This document shows positions 1-9,734 of a DNA stretch of 64,000 nt, one piece after another (the first letter of the stretch is position 1; every line of letters begins with the position of its first letter). The notes under the pieces are model-generated. The model was given only the letters and a program-made list of their open reading frames with translations. It made no database searches and had not been told where the DNA came from. The stretch is from contig CM060731.1 in assembly GCA_030704615.1 (NCBI GenBank), positions 37,136,001-37,200,000 of the forward strand, read 5' to 3'. This stretch comes from Takakia lepidozioides. Its lineage: Eukaryota > Streptophyta > Takakiopsida > Takakiales > Takakiaceae. A program made the translations under genes and the position numbers.

Positions 1-172
1 CAAAGCCTTTATCCTGCACCCCTGCTGTGCACAGCCACTCCCTCCGTATCCTCGCTCCCCACATTTGGCATGTCCACGAGGGTATTGTTTAGAATCACAT
101 CTGGTACTACAATTCCAGTTTTGGTGATGCAACCATGCACATCTTTGCCCTTCTCCAGGGCTGTCACCAGTG
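1..172 (-). pseudogene. PPR repeat fragment at window edge
   Basis: The minus strand encodes a broken stretch of plant PPR (PLS-type) sequence. Pieces such as a degraded ALEKGKDVHG and VPDVILNNTLVDM are recognisable but lie in different frames. It closely resembles the repeats of the larger PPR pseudogene at 2900-5954, so it is probably a segmental duplicate of it. No open frame spans it and it continues beyond the window. Confidence 0.6.
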
Positions 173-1014
173 ATTGGGGTTAGAAAAGTATTCATTCCAC
201 AGCTTCTCCTCATCTCTGTTACGTGTTTTTGGCTGCTTTCCTATTATGAGGGAAAAGCAGGGTGAAATGTGCTGAAGAAGGTACCTTGATTAGCAGTGCC
301 TAATTTTATCAATTGTGCTGCTGCTGCTGCGGCTTCCAGTTGACCATCTACCCATGCACGCTCGGGGAGGTCACTCCCTATCTAGTTTCCAGGCACGTGA
401 GGCAAACATGCATTTTCTATGGGGGTATTAATTTTATTTTCTGAATTTTTGGCCACCCTATTATTACATAATGTTGTAATATGGCATATTTTCTTGTAAG
501 CTATATTATTTATATTTTATAGCAGGTAACAAATATTGGGTACCCTATATTAACCTGAAAATAAATAAATAAAAACATTATGGGGTTGCCATCATTCCCC
601 TCTCAATCTACGCTTCTTTACTGTCACGCCTTGCAAGCTTTTAAACCTGTGGGCCACAATGCTTGTACCACTGAGTGCACCACCATTTCTCTCTGCTTGT
701 CTAGCACAATGCCGCCACGAATTGCAGCCGACAGGAAAGAGGGAAGCCTAGGGTTGTTGTGCACATGCATCTACGCCCTCTCCGCTGCATGTTCCGAACT
801 GCTTGTCACTGAACGACACATGTCCCTTTAATTTCTCTCCACCCTATATTAGTTTTAATATTTTTTGGAAATACGTCTTTATTTTGGACCCTATTTTAAT
901 TTAAATGTGGTGCCGCCAATATATTGGCACCCTATAGTATTTCTAAATGTATTCTAAATTTTATTTTCTCAGAACTTTCGGCACCCTATAATTTTTTGCA
1001 CGTCAAGTGGTAAT
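173..1014. other. Non-coding flank with partial copies of PPR-flank repeat
   Basis: I see no supported gene. Positions 230-360 resemble 6270-6430, a block that flanks the PPR remnants. The rest is AT-rich sequence and short chance ORFs. Confidence 0.5.
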
Positions 1015-1510
1015 ATTTGGAAGTGACCTCCCCTTGCATGCAGGTTTCTTGTAGCTAATGGTTCACAGAGAATCACAGGTACTCTTGTGCTTGCAATCTG
1101 GCCCCCTTGGATGAATCTGGACCCACACTCTATCCCTGCTCCTTTAGCTATCCATGCCTCTACACAAATCATGCATACATCCTTGTCTTGCTCTAGGAAA
1201 CACAGAACTCAACTCATTACACTAGTTCCTATGCTAAATTGCATCTGCTACTCTCTAAATTGCATCTGCTTCTCTCTGTAGTCCAACAGGCATTCACCTT
1301 TTTGTCTCCATTGTCCCACCATTGACTGGGGTCGAAAAAGTGTTCATTCCAAAGCTTCTCCTCTGTTTCCCGCTGCCATATCGGCAGTAATTTGTCAAAG
1401 TCACTCCAAACGATCACAGATCCACCCAACAAGCTAACTCACAGAATTCAATATGCATCTCAAGGCAAAGTCTGATGAGAGGGCAAAACAGGCTGAAATA
1501 GGTTGAAGAA
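1015..1510. repeat. PPR-flanking dispersed block, copy 1
   Basis: This roughly 500-bp block matches 5936-6440 along most of its length. Shared landmarks are the GCAGGTTTCTTGTAGCTA start, the stretch around CTGGACCCACACTCTATCCC and the AACAGG-CTGAAATAGGTTG segment. Part of it recurs at 5390-5460 inside the main PPR pseudogene. It is evidence of segmental duplication of the PPR locus and is not itself coding. Confidence 0.6.
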
Positions 1511-1679
1511 GATGCCCTCATCACATTGTCTTGTGTCATGACCCAGGAGACCATCAACCCAAAATGACCTCTTGTGTGTGTTGCTTGTGTCCGTAGTCAG
1601 ATAATATCGGATTGGTCTGTGACACGGTGCAGCTAAGCAGGCAGAGATTGAAACACGACCTCGTAAGACCAAGCCGACT

Positions 1680-1790
1680 CTCCCAAGAACCTTGTAAACA
1701 TCAGGAAGAATACCAAATCATGGTACTAACAGGAGCCAAGAGCCCACATTCGCAGGATGGACAAACTTCTTCACATCGTACAGTCTCCAA
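1680..1790. repeat. 110-bp dispersed repeat (second copy at 7140-7250)
   Basis: Nearly identical to 7140-7250: both run from CCCAAGAA-CTTGTAAACATC through ACTAACAGGAGCCAAGAGCC to a shared TTCTTCACATCGT end. Function unknown. It travels with the duplicated PPR sequence. Confidence 0.7.
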
Positions 1791-1965
1791 TGCCTCCATC
1801 CCACATCCATGCTTGGCAAACCCTCAGCCATTCTGTTGAACACTGCCATCTTTCATGCTCACACACTTCGCATACATGTCCACCAGAGTAGTGTCCAAAA
1901 TGATGGTTGGCACGATTCCAGCTTTCAATGGCAGCATGGACCTCTCTAGAGCTTGAAATCCAGCC
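1775..1965 (-). pseudogene. PPR repeat fragment
   Basis: Read on the minus strand this encodes one degraded PPR unit: an ALE..MLPLKAGIVPT start, then ILDTTLVDMYAKC. It has the same consensus as the amplified units of the pseudogene at 2900-5954. It is isolated, with no flanking repeats in frame, and is best read as a duplicated scrap of that locus. Confidence 0.6.
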
Positions 1966-2899
1966 TTCTTGCATGAATCTGAATGTAACTTATTCATTCC
2001 AGAGCTTGTCCTCGTCTCTGTTATCTGTGATAAAGGTTCTACATGTAGGATCTCCGTCTGATCGCTGTGTGAAACCTCTTCGCGCTCAAGGACGCGGGGG
2101 CATTGTCAACCAATCCCCACGCACATCTCTCCCGGTTATTTTCTGGTTACTTTTGGGCAGCCCGGGCAGATTCCAAAGAAATTGACGACGATGATGTGGC
2201 TACGATTCCTGCTCTACGCCAAACTAGCTTCCGACCTTCAGTCGTCGCTAGAACTAGGGCTTGGCGTTGCTCCGCACTACTAGCGACGAATTCTGAGAAC
2301 TATGTTCAATTTTAACAAAAAAAGGGGTGGGTCATCCCCTCGGTGTTACAAGCAGAGATCCCTTGTTTTGTTCTTTTTTGGGAAAAAAATGGCGGATCTG
2401 CATTTCAATGTTCAATTTTCACAAGCCGCATCAATCAATAACAACATACCCATATACCCTTACATTCACTATATGAACTTTCAAGCATCCACCATGGGAT
2501 TGGATGTTGGTGGGTTCAGGCTACCTTTTGACATATTCATGCATGTTCGTCAAGGGCTCCATCCAAAGCCACACCACGAGAAACAAACAAACATGTCCAA
2601 ATTTAAGATGCTGAACAAACTTCTGCCCCTCTCATCAAGCTCATTAAAATTCGTATTCATTTCCATCTTCAAGCTTTGGAGAAGCTCCACCACCCAAACC
2701 CAGACTAGGACAGCACTCTAATTTCCATCCACTGTCACCAGAATCAGTAAAAAATCACCCCTTCAGGCAAGTGCAATTGTGGGCTGACTTCCCACCTATG
2801 TCGGGTAGACCCCACTATCAGGAAATGGTGGATGGTCTGAGTAGCTACACAGATCAATGAATGAAGCAAGACACTAGCATCTTTCCAAGAAACATCCTT
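1966..2899. other. No gene recognised
   Basis: The longest ORF (2302-2721, plus) has no family signature. A segment at 2185-2260 resembles 8190-8272 next to the SUMO exon fragment (shared GACGATGA-GTGGC and GCTTCCGACCTTC pieces), so part of this gap is another dispersed duplicate. Confidence 0.4.
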
Positions 2900-5800
2900 T
2901 CACCAGTAATCAGCACAAGAACAAATCCCATCTTCAAAGTGGTGGAAAGTAGTCAGCGTCCATACAACAATTGCTCGGCCAACAATCACACACTCGAAGA
3001 TTCTTGATGAGTCGTGCTGATCAGCCCAAACCAACGGCTAGCTTCTCACTGTGGTGGCAAAGAGAAAATTCCTTTCCTCCACATCATGCAATAAAAAGCG
3101 TGTGTACATACCCCGCCTCCTTCATCTGCCCAGACAATCTTCTCAGCTCAGCATCGATTTCCTTAATTCTGGGATGCAACTTGTCATCTGGCTCCTTTCT
3201 AACCCCTCTGACCTTCATCATTCTTCTCACCTTTGCAGTATCATCCCACCTGCCAGCTGCAGCATAGATGTTTGATATAGCAACACATAAGTCGCGGCAT
3301 CCTGTTCATCCCACTTGAGGATAGATGTTGCCACACATTCAGCCATCTCCACATTGCCATGGATTCTGCAGGCACCAAGCAAGGCCTTCCACACCACAAC
3401 ATCTGGATTGATTGGCATTTTATTAATCAGGGCCACTGCCTCATGTAGTTGTCTCGCACGCCAGAAGGTCCACCATGCAGCCAAAGTGCTTTACTGGCGG
3501 GGTGACACCATGATCTTGACTCAGGGAATCGAAGTAGCGTCTTCCTCATTCAGTAGGACAGTGTGGCTGCACGCAGAGAGAACACATATAAAGGTGATAC
3601 TGTCCGGCTTCAAGCCGTTCTTTTGCATTCCTTCAAATAGTTGCAGGACCTCCCTATGACAACCATGCTGGGCATATCCTGCGATCATCGCATTCCACGA
3701 CACCACATTTTATTCAGCCACATTGTCAAATACTCCCTTTGCATCCTCAACGCACCCACATTTCGCATACATGTCCACCAGGGCAGTGTCCAGAATGACA
3801 TTTGGTACAATTCCAGCTTTGATGATGTCACCATGCACCCTTTGCCCATTTCCAGGGCTGCCAGGCTTGCACAAGCATTGCAAATGCACACAAACGTGAT
3901 GTGGTTGGGCTTCACCCCTTCCCCCATCATTCCAAGGCCTCCATCCCACGCCCTTGCTGTGCATATCCTACAAGCATGGCGTTCCATGACACCAAATCTC
4001 GTTCAGCCATACTGTTGAACACTCCCTCCGCATCCTCAATGCTCCCACATTTGGTATACATGTCCACGAGGGTATTGTTCAAAATCACATCTGGTACAAT
4101 TCCAACTTTGGCGATGCAACCATGCACCTCTTTGCCCTTTTCCAGGGCTGCCAGGCCTGCACACGCACTGCAAACGCACACAAACGTGATGTGGTTGGGC
4201 TTCACCCCTTCCCCCATCATTTGCTCATAGGTCTCCAAAGCCTCCATCCCACGCCCATAGTGTTGAAATTAACTCCTTTCGCATCCTTAATGCACCCACA
4301 TTTGGCATACATGTCCACCAGGGAAGTGTTCACAATGACATCTGGTACAATTCCAGCTTTGACGATGTCACCATGGACCTCTTTCCCCTTTTCCAGAGCT
4401 TCCAGGCTTGCACACGCATTGCAAACACAAACAAATGTGATGTGGTTGGTTTTCACCCCTTTGCACATCATTTCCTCATAGGTCTCCAAAGCCTCCATCC
4501 CGCACGCTTGCTGTGCATACCTTGCAATCATCACACTCGACGACACCACATCACATTCGGCTATACTGTCAAACACTCCATTTGCATCCTTGATGCACCC
4601 ACATTTGACATACATGTCCACCAGGGCAGTGTTCAGAATGACATCGGGTACAATTCCAGATTTGATAATGTCACCTTGGACCTCTTTGCACTTTTCCAGG
4701 GCTGCCAGGCTTGCACACGCATTGCAAATGCAAACAAACGTCATGTGGTTGGGCTTCACCCCCTCCACACATCATTTGCTCATAGGTCTCCAAAGTCTCC
4801 ATCCCGCGCCCTTGCTGTGCATATCTTGCAATCATCGCACTCCACCACATCTCGTTCAGCCATACTGTTGAACACTCCCTTCATACATGTCCACGAGGGT
4901 ATTGTTCAGAATGACATTTGGTACAACTGCAGCTCTGACCATGTCGCCATGGACCTCTTTGCCCTTTTCCAGAGCTTCCAGGCTTGCACACGCATTGCAA
5001 ATGCACAGAAACGTGATGTGGTCGGGCTTCACCCTTTCCCCCATCATTTGATCATAGGTCTCCAAAGCCTCCCTACCACGTCCCTGCCGTGGATACCCTG
5101 CAAGCATCGTGTTCCATGACACCACATCTCGTTCAGCCATAGTGTTGAAAACTCCCTTCGCATCCTTAATGCACCCACATTTGGCATACATGTCCACCAG
5201 GGTAGTGTTCCCAATGACATCTGGTACAATTCCAGCTTTGACGATGTCATCATGGACCTCTTTCCCCTTTTCCAGGGCTCCCAGGCTTGCACACGCATTG
5301 CAAACACAAATGAACGTGATGTGGTTGGGCTTCACCCCTTCGCGCATCATTTGCTCACCACATCAAGGTGCCCTCACCAGATTGTCCTTGACAATTCAGT
5401 ATGCATCTCAGGGCCGAGTCTGATGAGAGGGTAAAACAGGCTGAAATAGGTCGAAGAAGAAGGTGCCCTCACCACATTGGCCTTGACCTTGTGGCACCAC
5501 CCATGGAGGATTTGACCACCCATGCTTGGTAAATCCTGCCAACATTATATTCCACGTGATCAAAGATCGTTGAGGCATTCTGTTGAACACTTGGTGAGCA
5601 TCCATGATGCTCCCGCACTTAACATACATGTTGACAAGGGTGTTGAGTAGAAAAACATTTTGCATGAATCCACTTTGGATAATGTGAGTGTGCACCTGCT
5701 TTCCAACTGCCTTTCATCTTGATGCACTTATGCAAGAGACAGACATACGTATCTGAATCTGCTGAAATGCCTCCTTGGTTTAAAGTCTGTAGAGCCTCTT

Positions 5801-5954
5801 TCAGTCTGCCTGCCTCACAAAGCATCTTCACATGCCCAGAAGTGCCAGAAGAGGCAATGTGGACTCCCTCTCTTGATCCTCTTCCAGAAGCTGTGGTCAT
5901 GGTTGAGGTGCCTGATTTTATCAACTGTGCCGCTGCAGCTGACCATCTACGCAT
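2900..5954 (-). pseudogene. DYW-type pentatricopeptide repeat protein, decayed
   Basis: PLS-class PPR proteins bind organellar RNA one base per repeat; the C-terminal DYW domain is a zinc-dependent cytidine deaminase for C-to-U editing. On the minus strand the order is: an N-terminal region (5954-5720) with a spacer before the first repeat; about seven PLS units (5695-3520) with the LVDMYAKCG hallmark; E motif with ACRIHGNVEMAE (3484-3227); E+ region with VRKEPDDKLHP (3220-3130); and a DYW remnant ending in D-Y-W followed by TGA at 2902-2900. The frame breaks at about 5710, 5400, 4870, 4770, 4270, 3960, 3700, 3490 and 3250, and there is a stop inside the DYW domain. A deletion removes the segment between the VRKEPG and HP motifs, and several PLS units are internally deleted. 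No single functional product is possible. The family assignment is firm; the start is approximate. Confidence 0.88.
3700..5350 (-). repeat. Amplified, near-identical PLS triplets inside the PPR pseudogene
   Basis: Six tandem units of about 250-303 bp, marked by the repeated ATACATGTCCAC landmark at about 3767, 4058, 4305, 4608, 4884 and 5184, carry almost the same peptide (GIVPDVI..TLVDMYAKCG..KDA, then GVKPNHITFVC). The full period of 303 bp equals one P-L-S triplet. Shorter spacings reflect internal deletions. This much similarity between neighbouring units is unusual for a PPR gene and points to recent internal tandem duplication. Confidence 0.8.
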
Positions 5955-6440
5955 GCAGGTTTCTTGTAGCTATTGATCCACAGGGAATCATACGTAATCT
6001 TAGTGCTTGAAATCTGGCCCTCTTGGATCAATCTGGACCCACACTCTATCCCTTCTCCTTCAGCTATCCATGCCTCTGCACAAATTCACTGTCATCTAAC
6101 AGGGATTCAACTTTTTGCCTCAGTTGTCCCACCATTGACTGGGGTCAACATTGTATTCATTCCACACCTTCTCCTCATCTCTGTTACATGTTTTTGGATA
6201 CTTTCCTGTTATCACATTGGCAGTATCATGTCAAAGTCACTCCAAACCAGATTCACTCAACCAGCTAACTTGCAGAATTCAACATCGAAATTTAGGGCCG
6301 ATTCTGACAAGAGGGAAAAACAGGGTGAAATGTGTTGAAGAAGGTGCCTTCATTAGCAGTGCCTTGTTCTATCATTGTGCAGCTGCCGCTGCTGTTTCCA
6401 GTTGACCATCTACCCAACGACCTAACTTACAGAATTCAAT
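5936..6440. repeat. PPR-flanking dispersed block, copy 2
   Basis: Counterpart of the block at 1015-1510; its right part also matches 230-360. It lies immediately upstream (in the minus-strand sense) of the PPR pseudogene, so the duplication unit included 5' flank and coding sequence. Confidence 0.6.
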
Positions 6441-6539
6441 ATGCGTCTCAGGGCATTCGTTGGTGCGTCTGCTACTCTCTGTAATCTAACAGGTATTCAC
6501 CTTTTTGCCTCGATTGCACCTGACTATAGACCTCTATGC

Positions 6540-6905
6540 AGCACCGCCAGGCTCCTTCCTGACACCTCTGCCTCACATCATCCTCCTCACCTTTGCGGCA
6601 TCGTCCCACCTGCCAGCTGCAGCATAGACGTTGGATAGAAGCACATACGTTGCCGTATCCTGCGGATCCCACTCAAGAAGGTATTTTGCTGCACGTTCTG
6701 CCACCTCCAGATTCCCATGAATTCTGCAAGCACCAAGCAAAGTCCCCCAGACTGTAGCAGCTGGTTCGCTTGGCATTTTCTTGATGAAGTCCTCTGCCTC
6801 ATCCACATGCCCTGCACGGCCTAGAAGGTCCACCATGCAGCCAAAATACTTTGAGCTTGACTCATAGAATCAAAGTAATGACTGCCTTCATCTACTAGTC
6901 CCACA
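6540..6905 (-). pseudogene. PPR C-terminal (E motif) fragment
   Basis: From 6905 downward the minus strand reads GLVDEGSHYFDSMSQ, then after a frame change CMVDLLGRAGHVDEAEDF, the E-motif core LLGACRIHGNLEVAERAAKY and NVYAAAGRWDDAAKVRRMM, then RGVRKEPG before decay. It belongs to a second PPR gene copy, better preserved here than the E motif at 3227-3484. No DYW domain follows; downstream sequence is the repeated block found again at 6921-7105. Confidence 0.8.
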
Positions 6906-6920
6906 TACACCCAACTCAGC

Positions 6921-7105
6921 TTATCACACAGTTCCTATGCTCAATTGCGTCTGCTACTCCCTGTAATCTAACAGGCATTCACCTTTTTGCCTCGATTGCA
7001 CCTGACTATAGACCTCTATGCAGCACCGACCAGGTTCCCTCCTGACACCTCTGTCCCACATCCTCCTCCTCACCTTTGCAGATTCGTCCCACCTGCCAGC
7101 TGCCA
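6921..7105. repeat. Duplicate of 6435-6618 (end of PPR fragment)
   Basis: This stretch repeats the sequence just downstream of the E-motif fragment, including the phrase around GACTATAGACCTCTATGCAG and the following E+ remnant. It is a local direct duplication of PPR-derived sequence, at a distance of about 485 bp. Confidence 0.7.
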
Positions 7106-7139
7106 GCTTCTTGGGTGGTCTGCAAATGCTGGTCTGTGG

Positions 7140-7250
7140 TCTCCCCCAAGAATCTTGTAAACATCAGGAAGAAAACCAAATCATGGTACTAACAGGAGCC
7201 AAGAGCCCACCTTTGCAGGATGGACAAACTTCTTCACATCGTGCATTAAG
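7140..7250. repeat. 110-bp dispersed repeat, copy 2
   Basis: Second copy of the repeat at 1680-1790, with only a few substitutions and in the same orientation. Confidence 0.7.
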
Positions 7251-7388
7251 AAAAAGCACCTTGCGATTGCGGTTGTCCCACCATCGTGCAAATTCTAGGT
7301 GAGAGCTCCTGCGGTGTACTCATAATCTGCAAATGAGCAATAGAGCTGGGATCAACTGACTGACGGTCGCAGTATGCATGCATGAGCT

Positions 7389-7633
7389 TTCGAAGTGTGG
7401 CTGTGCTCTTAATCCTGAAAAAACCCTCCCCTCCATCCTACACATTGCAGCATCTTCGGCCATTCGTTACTAGACCCATACAAATTCTCCTTCACAACAC
7501 CTTCTCCAACCTTCGAAGTGTGGCTGTACTCTTAATCCTGAAAAAACCCTCCCCGCCATCCTACACATTGCAGCATCTTCGGCCATTCGTTACTAGACCC
7601 ATACAAATTCTCCTTCACAACACCTTCTCCAAC
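7389..7633 (+). repeat. 123-bp perfect-period tandem duplication
   Basis: Two copies (7389-7511 and 7512-7633) start at TTCGAAGTGTGGCTGT and differ at only about two positions. The period is a multiple of three, so a plus-strand ORF (7382-7732, 116 codons) stays open and carries a 41-residue repeat. I do not recognise the peptide and doubt that it is translated. A C-tract follows at about 7675-7688. Confidence 0.8.
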
Positions 7634-7953
7634 CACCCGAAATTACCACAATTCTCGCAGCTTTCTTCACGTCACCCCCCCCCCCCCCACCCTTTCCAAC
7701 TCAAACTCTCTTTATGTTCAAAATATTCGTAAAGAGTTTCGCACACGTCTTTTCAAGACGAATGTACTTCTTTCTCTCTGAGTTGACATCCACATTCCTT
7801 TGAAGTTTCAGGAAACAGAAACTTTCCCGGCTTCAAGCCAAAACCCTGAAGACGACGAAGACTACATCCCTACGTAAACCATTCTCTACGATCCTAACGA
7901 TTTCAAGCCCAACAGGGAAACAACCCATACAAAAATGCCACGGGCTTCCATAC

Positions 7954-8061
7954 CTGACCCTTCACTTGCATATTAATGTGACCTCCCCCCTCCAAAGGCT
8001 TCTTCTCCTCCTCGTTGTGAATTTCTCCTGCATAGTTGGTGCTATCCTCCACACCAGCCAT
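7954..8061 (-). pseudogene. Orphan first exon of a SUMO (small ubiquitin-like modifier) gene
   Basis: The minus-strand ATG at 8061-8059 opens 36 codons ending HINMQVKGQ, followed directly by a GTATGG donor-like sequence at 7953-7948. Acidic and lysine residues (EEEKKP), then G-rich, then HIN.(K/Q)VKGQ is the invariant N-terminus of plant SUMO, a protein conjugated to lysines of nuclear proteins. The next exon should begin with the DGNEVFF segment; I cannot find it on this strand down to the PPR remnants at 7.1 kb. The frame instead reads through to a stop at 7903. It is most likely a truncated gene duplicate. An unusually distant second exon is less likely. Confidence 0.7.
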
Positions 8062-8279
8062 AATTCCAACAACCACTCGAAGCGCACACAGGCAGACGCG
8101 CACAGAGACACGCAAGACAGCGAGCGAGAAAGAAGCGGCAGCGCATGAGTGACAAGCTCGGTGATTTCGGTGATTTCGGGCAGGGTCCAAGAAAATGTGG
8201 CGACGATGACGTGGCACTATGGCACCCTATTCCTGCTCTAGCTTCCGACCTTCGGTCTTCGCTAGAATATTGTTAGAGG

Positions 8280-8800
8280 ATAAATCAGAAAAAAATGAAT
8301 GTGAAGGTCTTTTTCCTCGTCAGACCTAGATCTATAGGCCATCTATTACACACCCAGAATGACCATTTTGAAATATAGAAATGAGCATACCAAGCACAAA
8401 TTTTTATATATCATTTAATGTACTTTGGGTATGTAAAAGGTTAACTATTTATCTATATATATATATTTTAAGAAAACAATGGGAGCCTTCTTACTAAATC
8501 ATACTGAGGAAAAAATTCATTTATCTTTACTCTAAGAGTAATACTCTTATGTATATAATTTTTATCCTAGGATAAATGAATTGTTAAATTTTTATTATCC
8601 ATTCCATAGACAAAATAAGTGGACCTATAAATAATCTTGCCTGGTTAAACCAAAATCTATTTATCCACAACACCGGTCATAACATTATTCAATTTTTTTG
8701 TAGTTTTGTGTGAATCTTTAGCTAGTAGGTTATGGGTGTTATATCTATATTTTTAAATTAGAAAATAAAAACCAACCAAGTTAGTACTGAAAAGGTTGAA
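8280..8800. other. AT-rich intergenic sequence
   Basis: No ORF or repeat of note. It includes a short TA run near 8451-8466. Confidence 0.5.
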
Positions 8801-8804
8801 ATTA

Positions 8805-8960
8805 TAATTCACCATTCACATGATTACTTTTTGGAATGAAACTTCCGGTGAGTCATGTGTCACTCCAAAAAATGAAAAATCAATCAAAAATTCATGGAAG
8901 TGTACAATTCATCATTCGCATGATTAATTCTTTGGGATAAAACTTTCAATGAGTCAGAGG
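8805..8960. repeat. Degenerate direct repeats (also 9300-9400)
   Basis: Segments starting CACCATTCACATGATT at about 8810 and CATCATTCGCATGATT at about 8900, and a third at about 9347, share a following GGAATGAAACTT..GGTGAGTCA-like stretch. They are old tandem copies about 90 bp apart plus one displaced copy. Coding potential is nil. Confidence 0.5.
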
Positions 8961-8984
8961 GTTGTTCTTTTTCATATTTTCAAA

Positions 8985-9225
8985 ATCGCCTCAGGGGCCA
9001 CATGTAAATTCTACCCAGCACACATGTGACGAGAATAACGTGATGGCAGGGTTATAAATGTGGCTATATAGCATGTTACATAATTTAAACAGGTCCACGT
9101 AGGCAAAATCAGGTTCATGATATTCAATTGAAGATGCTATTTGGCAAATGTTTTGATGTTTGCCCCTCATAATGCTTTCGTACAAGTGGCCGACCCATTT
9201 TCCAGATCAAAATCTGGCGACTTTT
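8985..9225 (-). repeat. Dispersed repeat family D1, copy 1
   Basis: On the minus strand this matches 22985-23190 and 27560-27830. The best-conserved core reads TTGAATATC-GA-CCTGATT and CTACGTGGACCTGT, and all three copies can be read as EY..PD.AYVDL. The family looks like a short non-autonomous element; no terminal repeats were defined. Confidence 0.65.
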
Positions 9226-9734
9226 TGCCACAAAAAGAGCACTGTTGAACCACAAGTATATATATTCATTTGTCATCCCAAAAAAGGAATATCATGTGTT
9301 TCCCAAAAAATTTGAAAATCAGTTCATTGAAGTGTTGATCTTACAGTTCACCATTCACATGATTTATTTTTAGAATGGAACTTTCGGTGAGACATGAGTA
9401 AATATATATGTCATCCCAAAAAACAAAGAACAAAAAAAAACCAACCAAACTCATGGAAAGGCCAAACCTACCCATCACCATTCATATTTGATGTTTTTTA
9501 ATTTTTAATTTGTTTTTAAGGAGGATGTATCACAAACTCAGATTATGAACGCAGCAGTGAGAATCGCAACTGATCCTTCCCTGCAAAGACTACTAACTGG
9601 CAGATACCCACCAACACCATGTCCCAAACCCAGTTGATGGACGCCCGCCACTGAGCCTATGATCCAAGTAAATTGGCAAAGAAGTCACCACAAAGCGCAG
9701 CTGTGATGAGACATTATAATACGATGCATGTTCG

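Noticed and set aside
2302-2721. 139-codon plus-strand ORF
   Set aside because: No domain, no homologous copy and no splice or promoter evidence.
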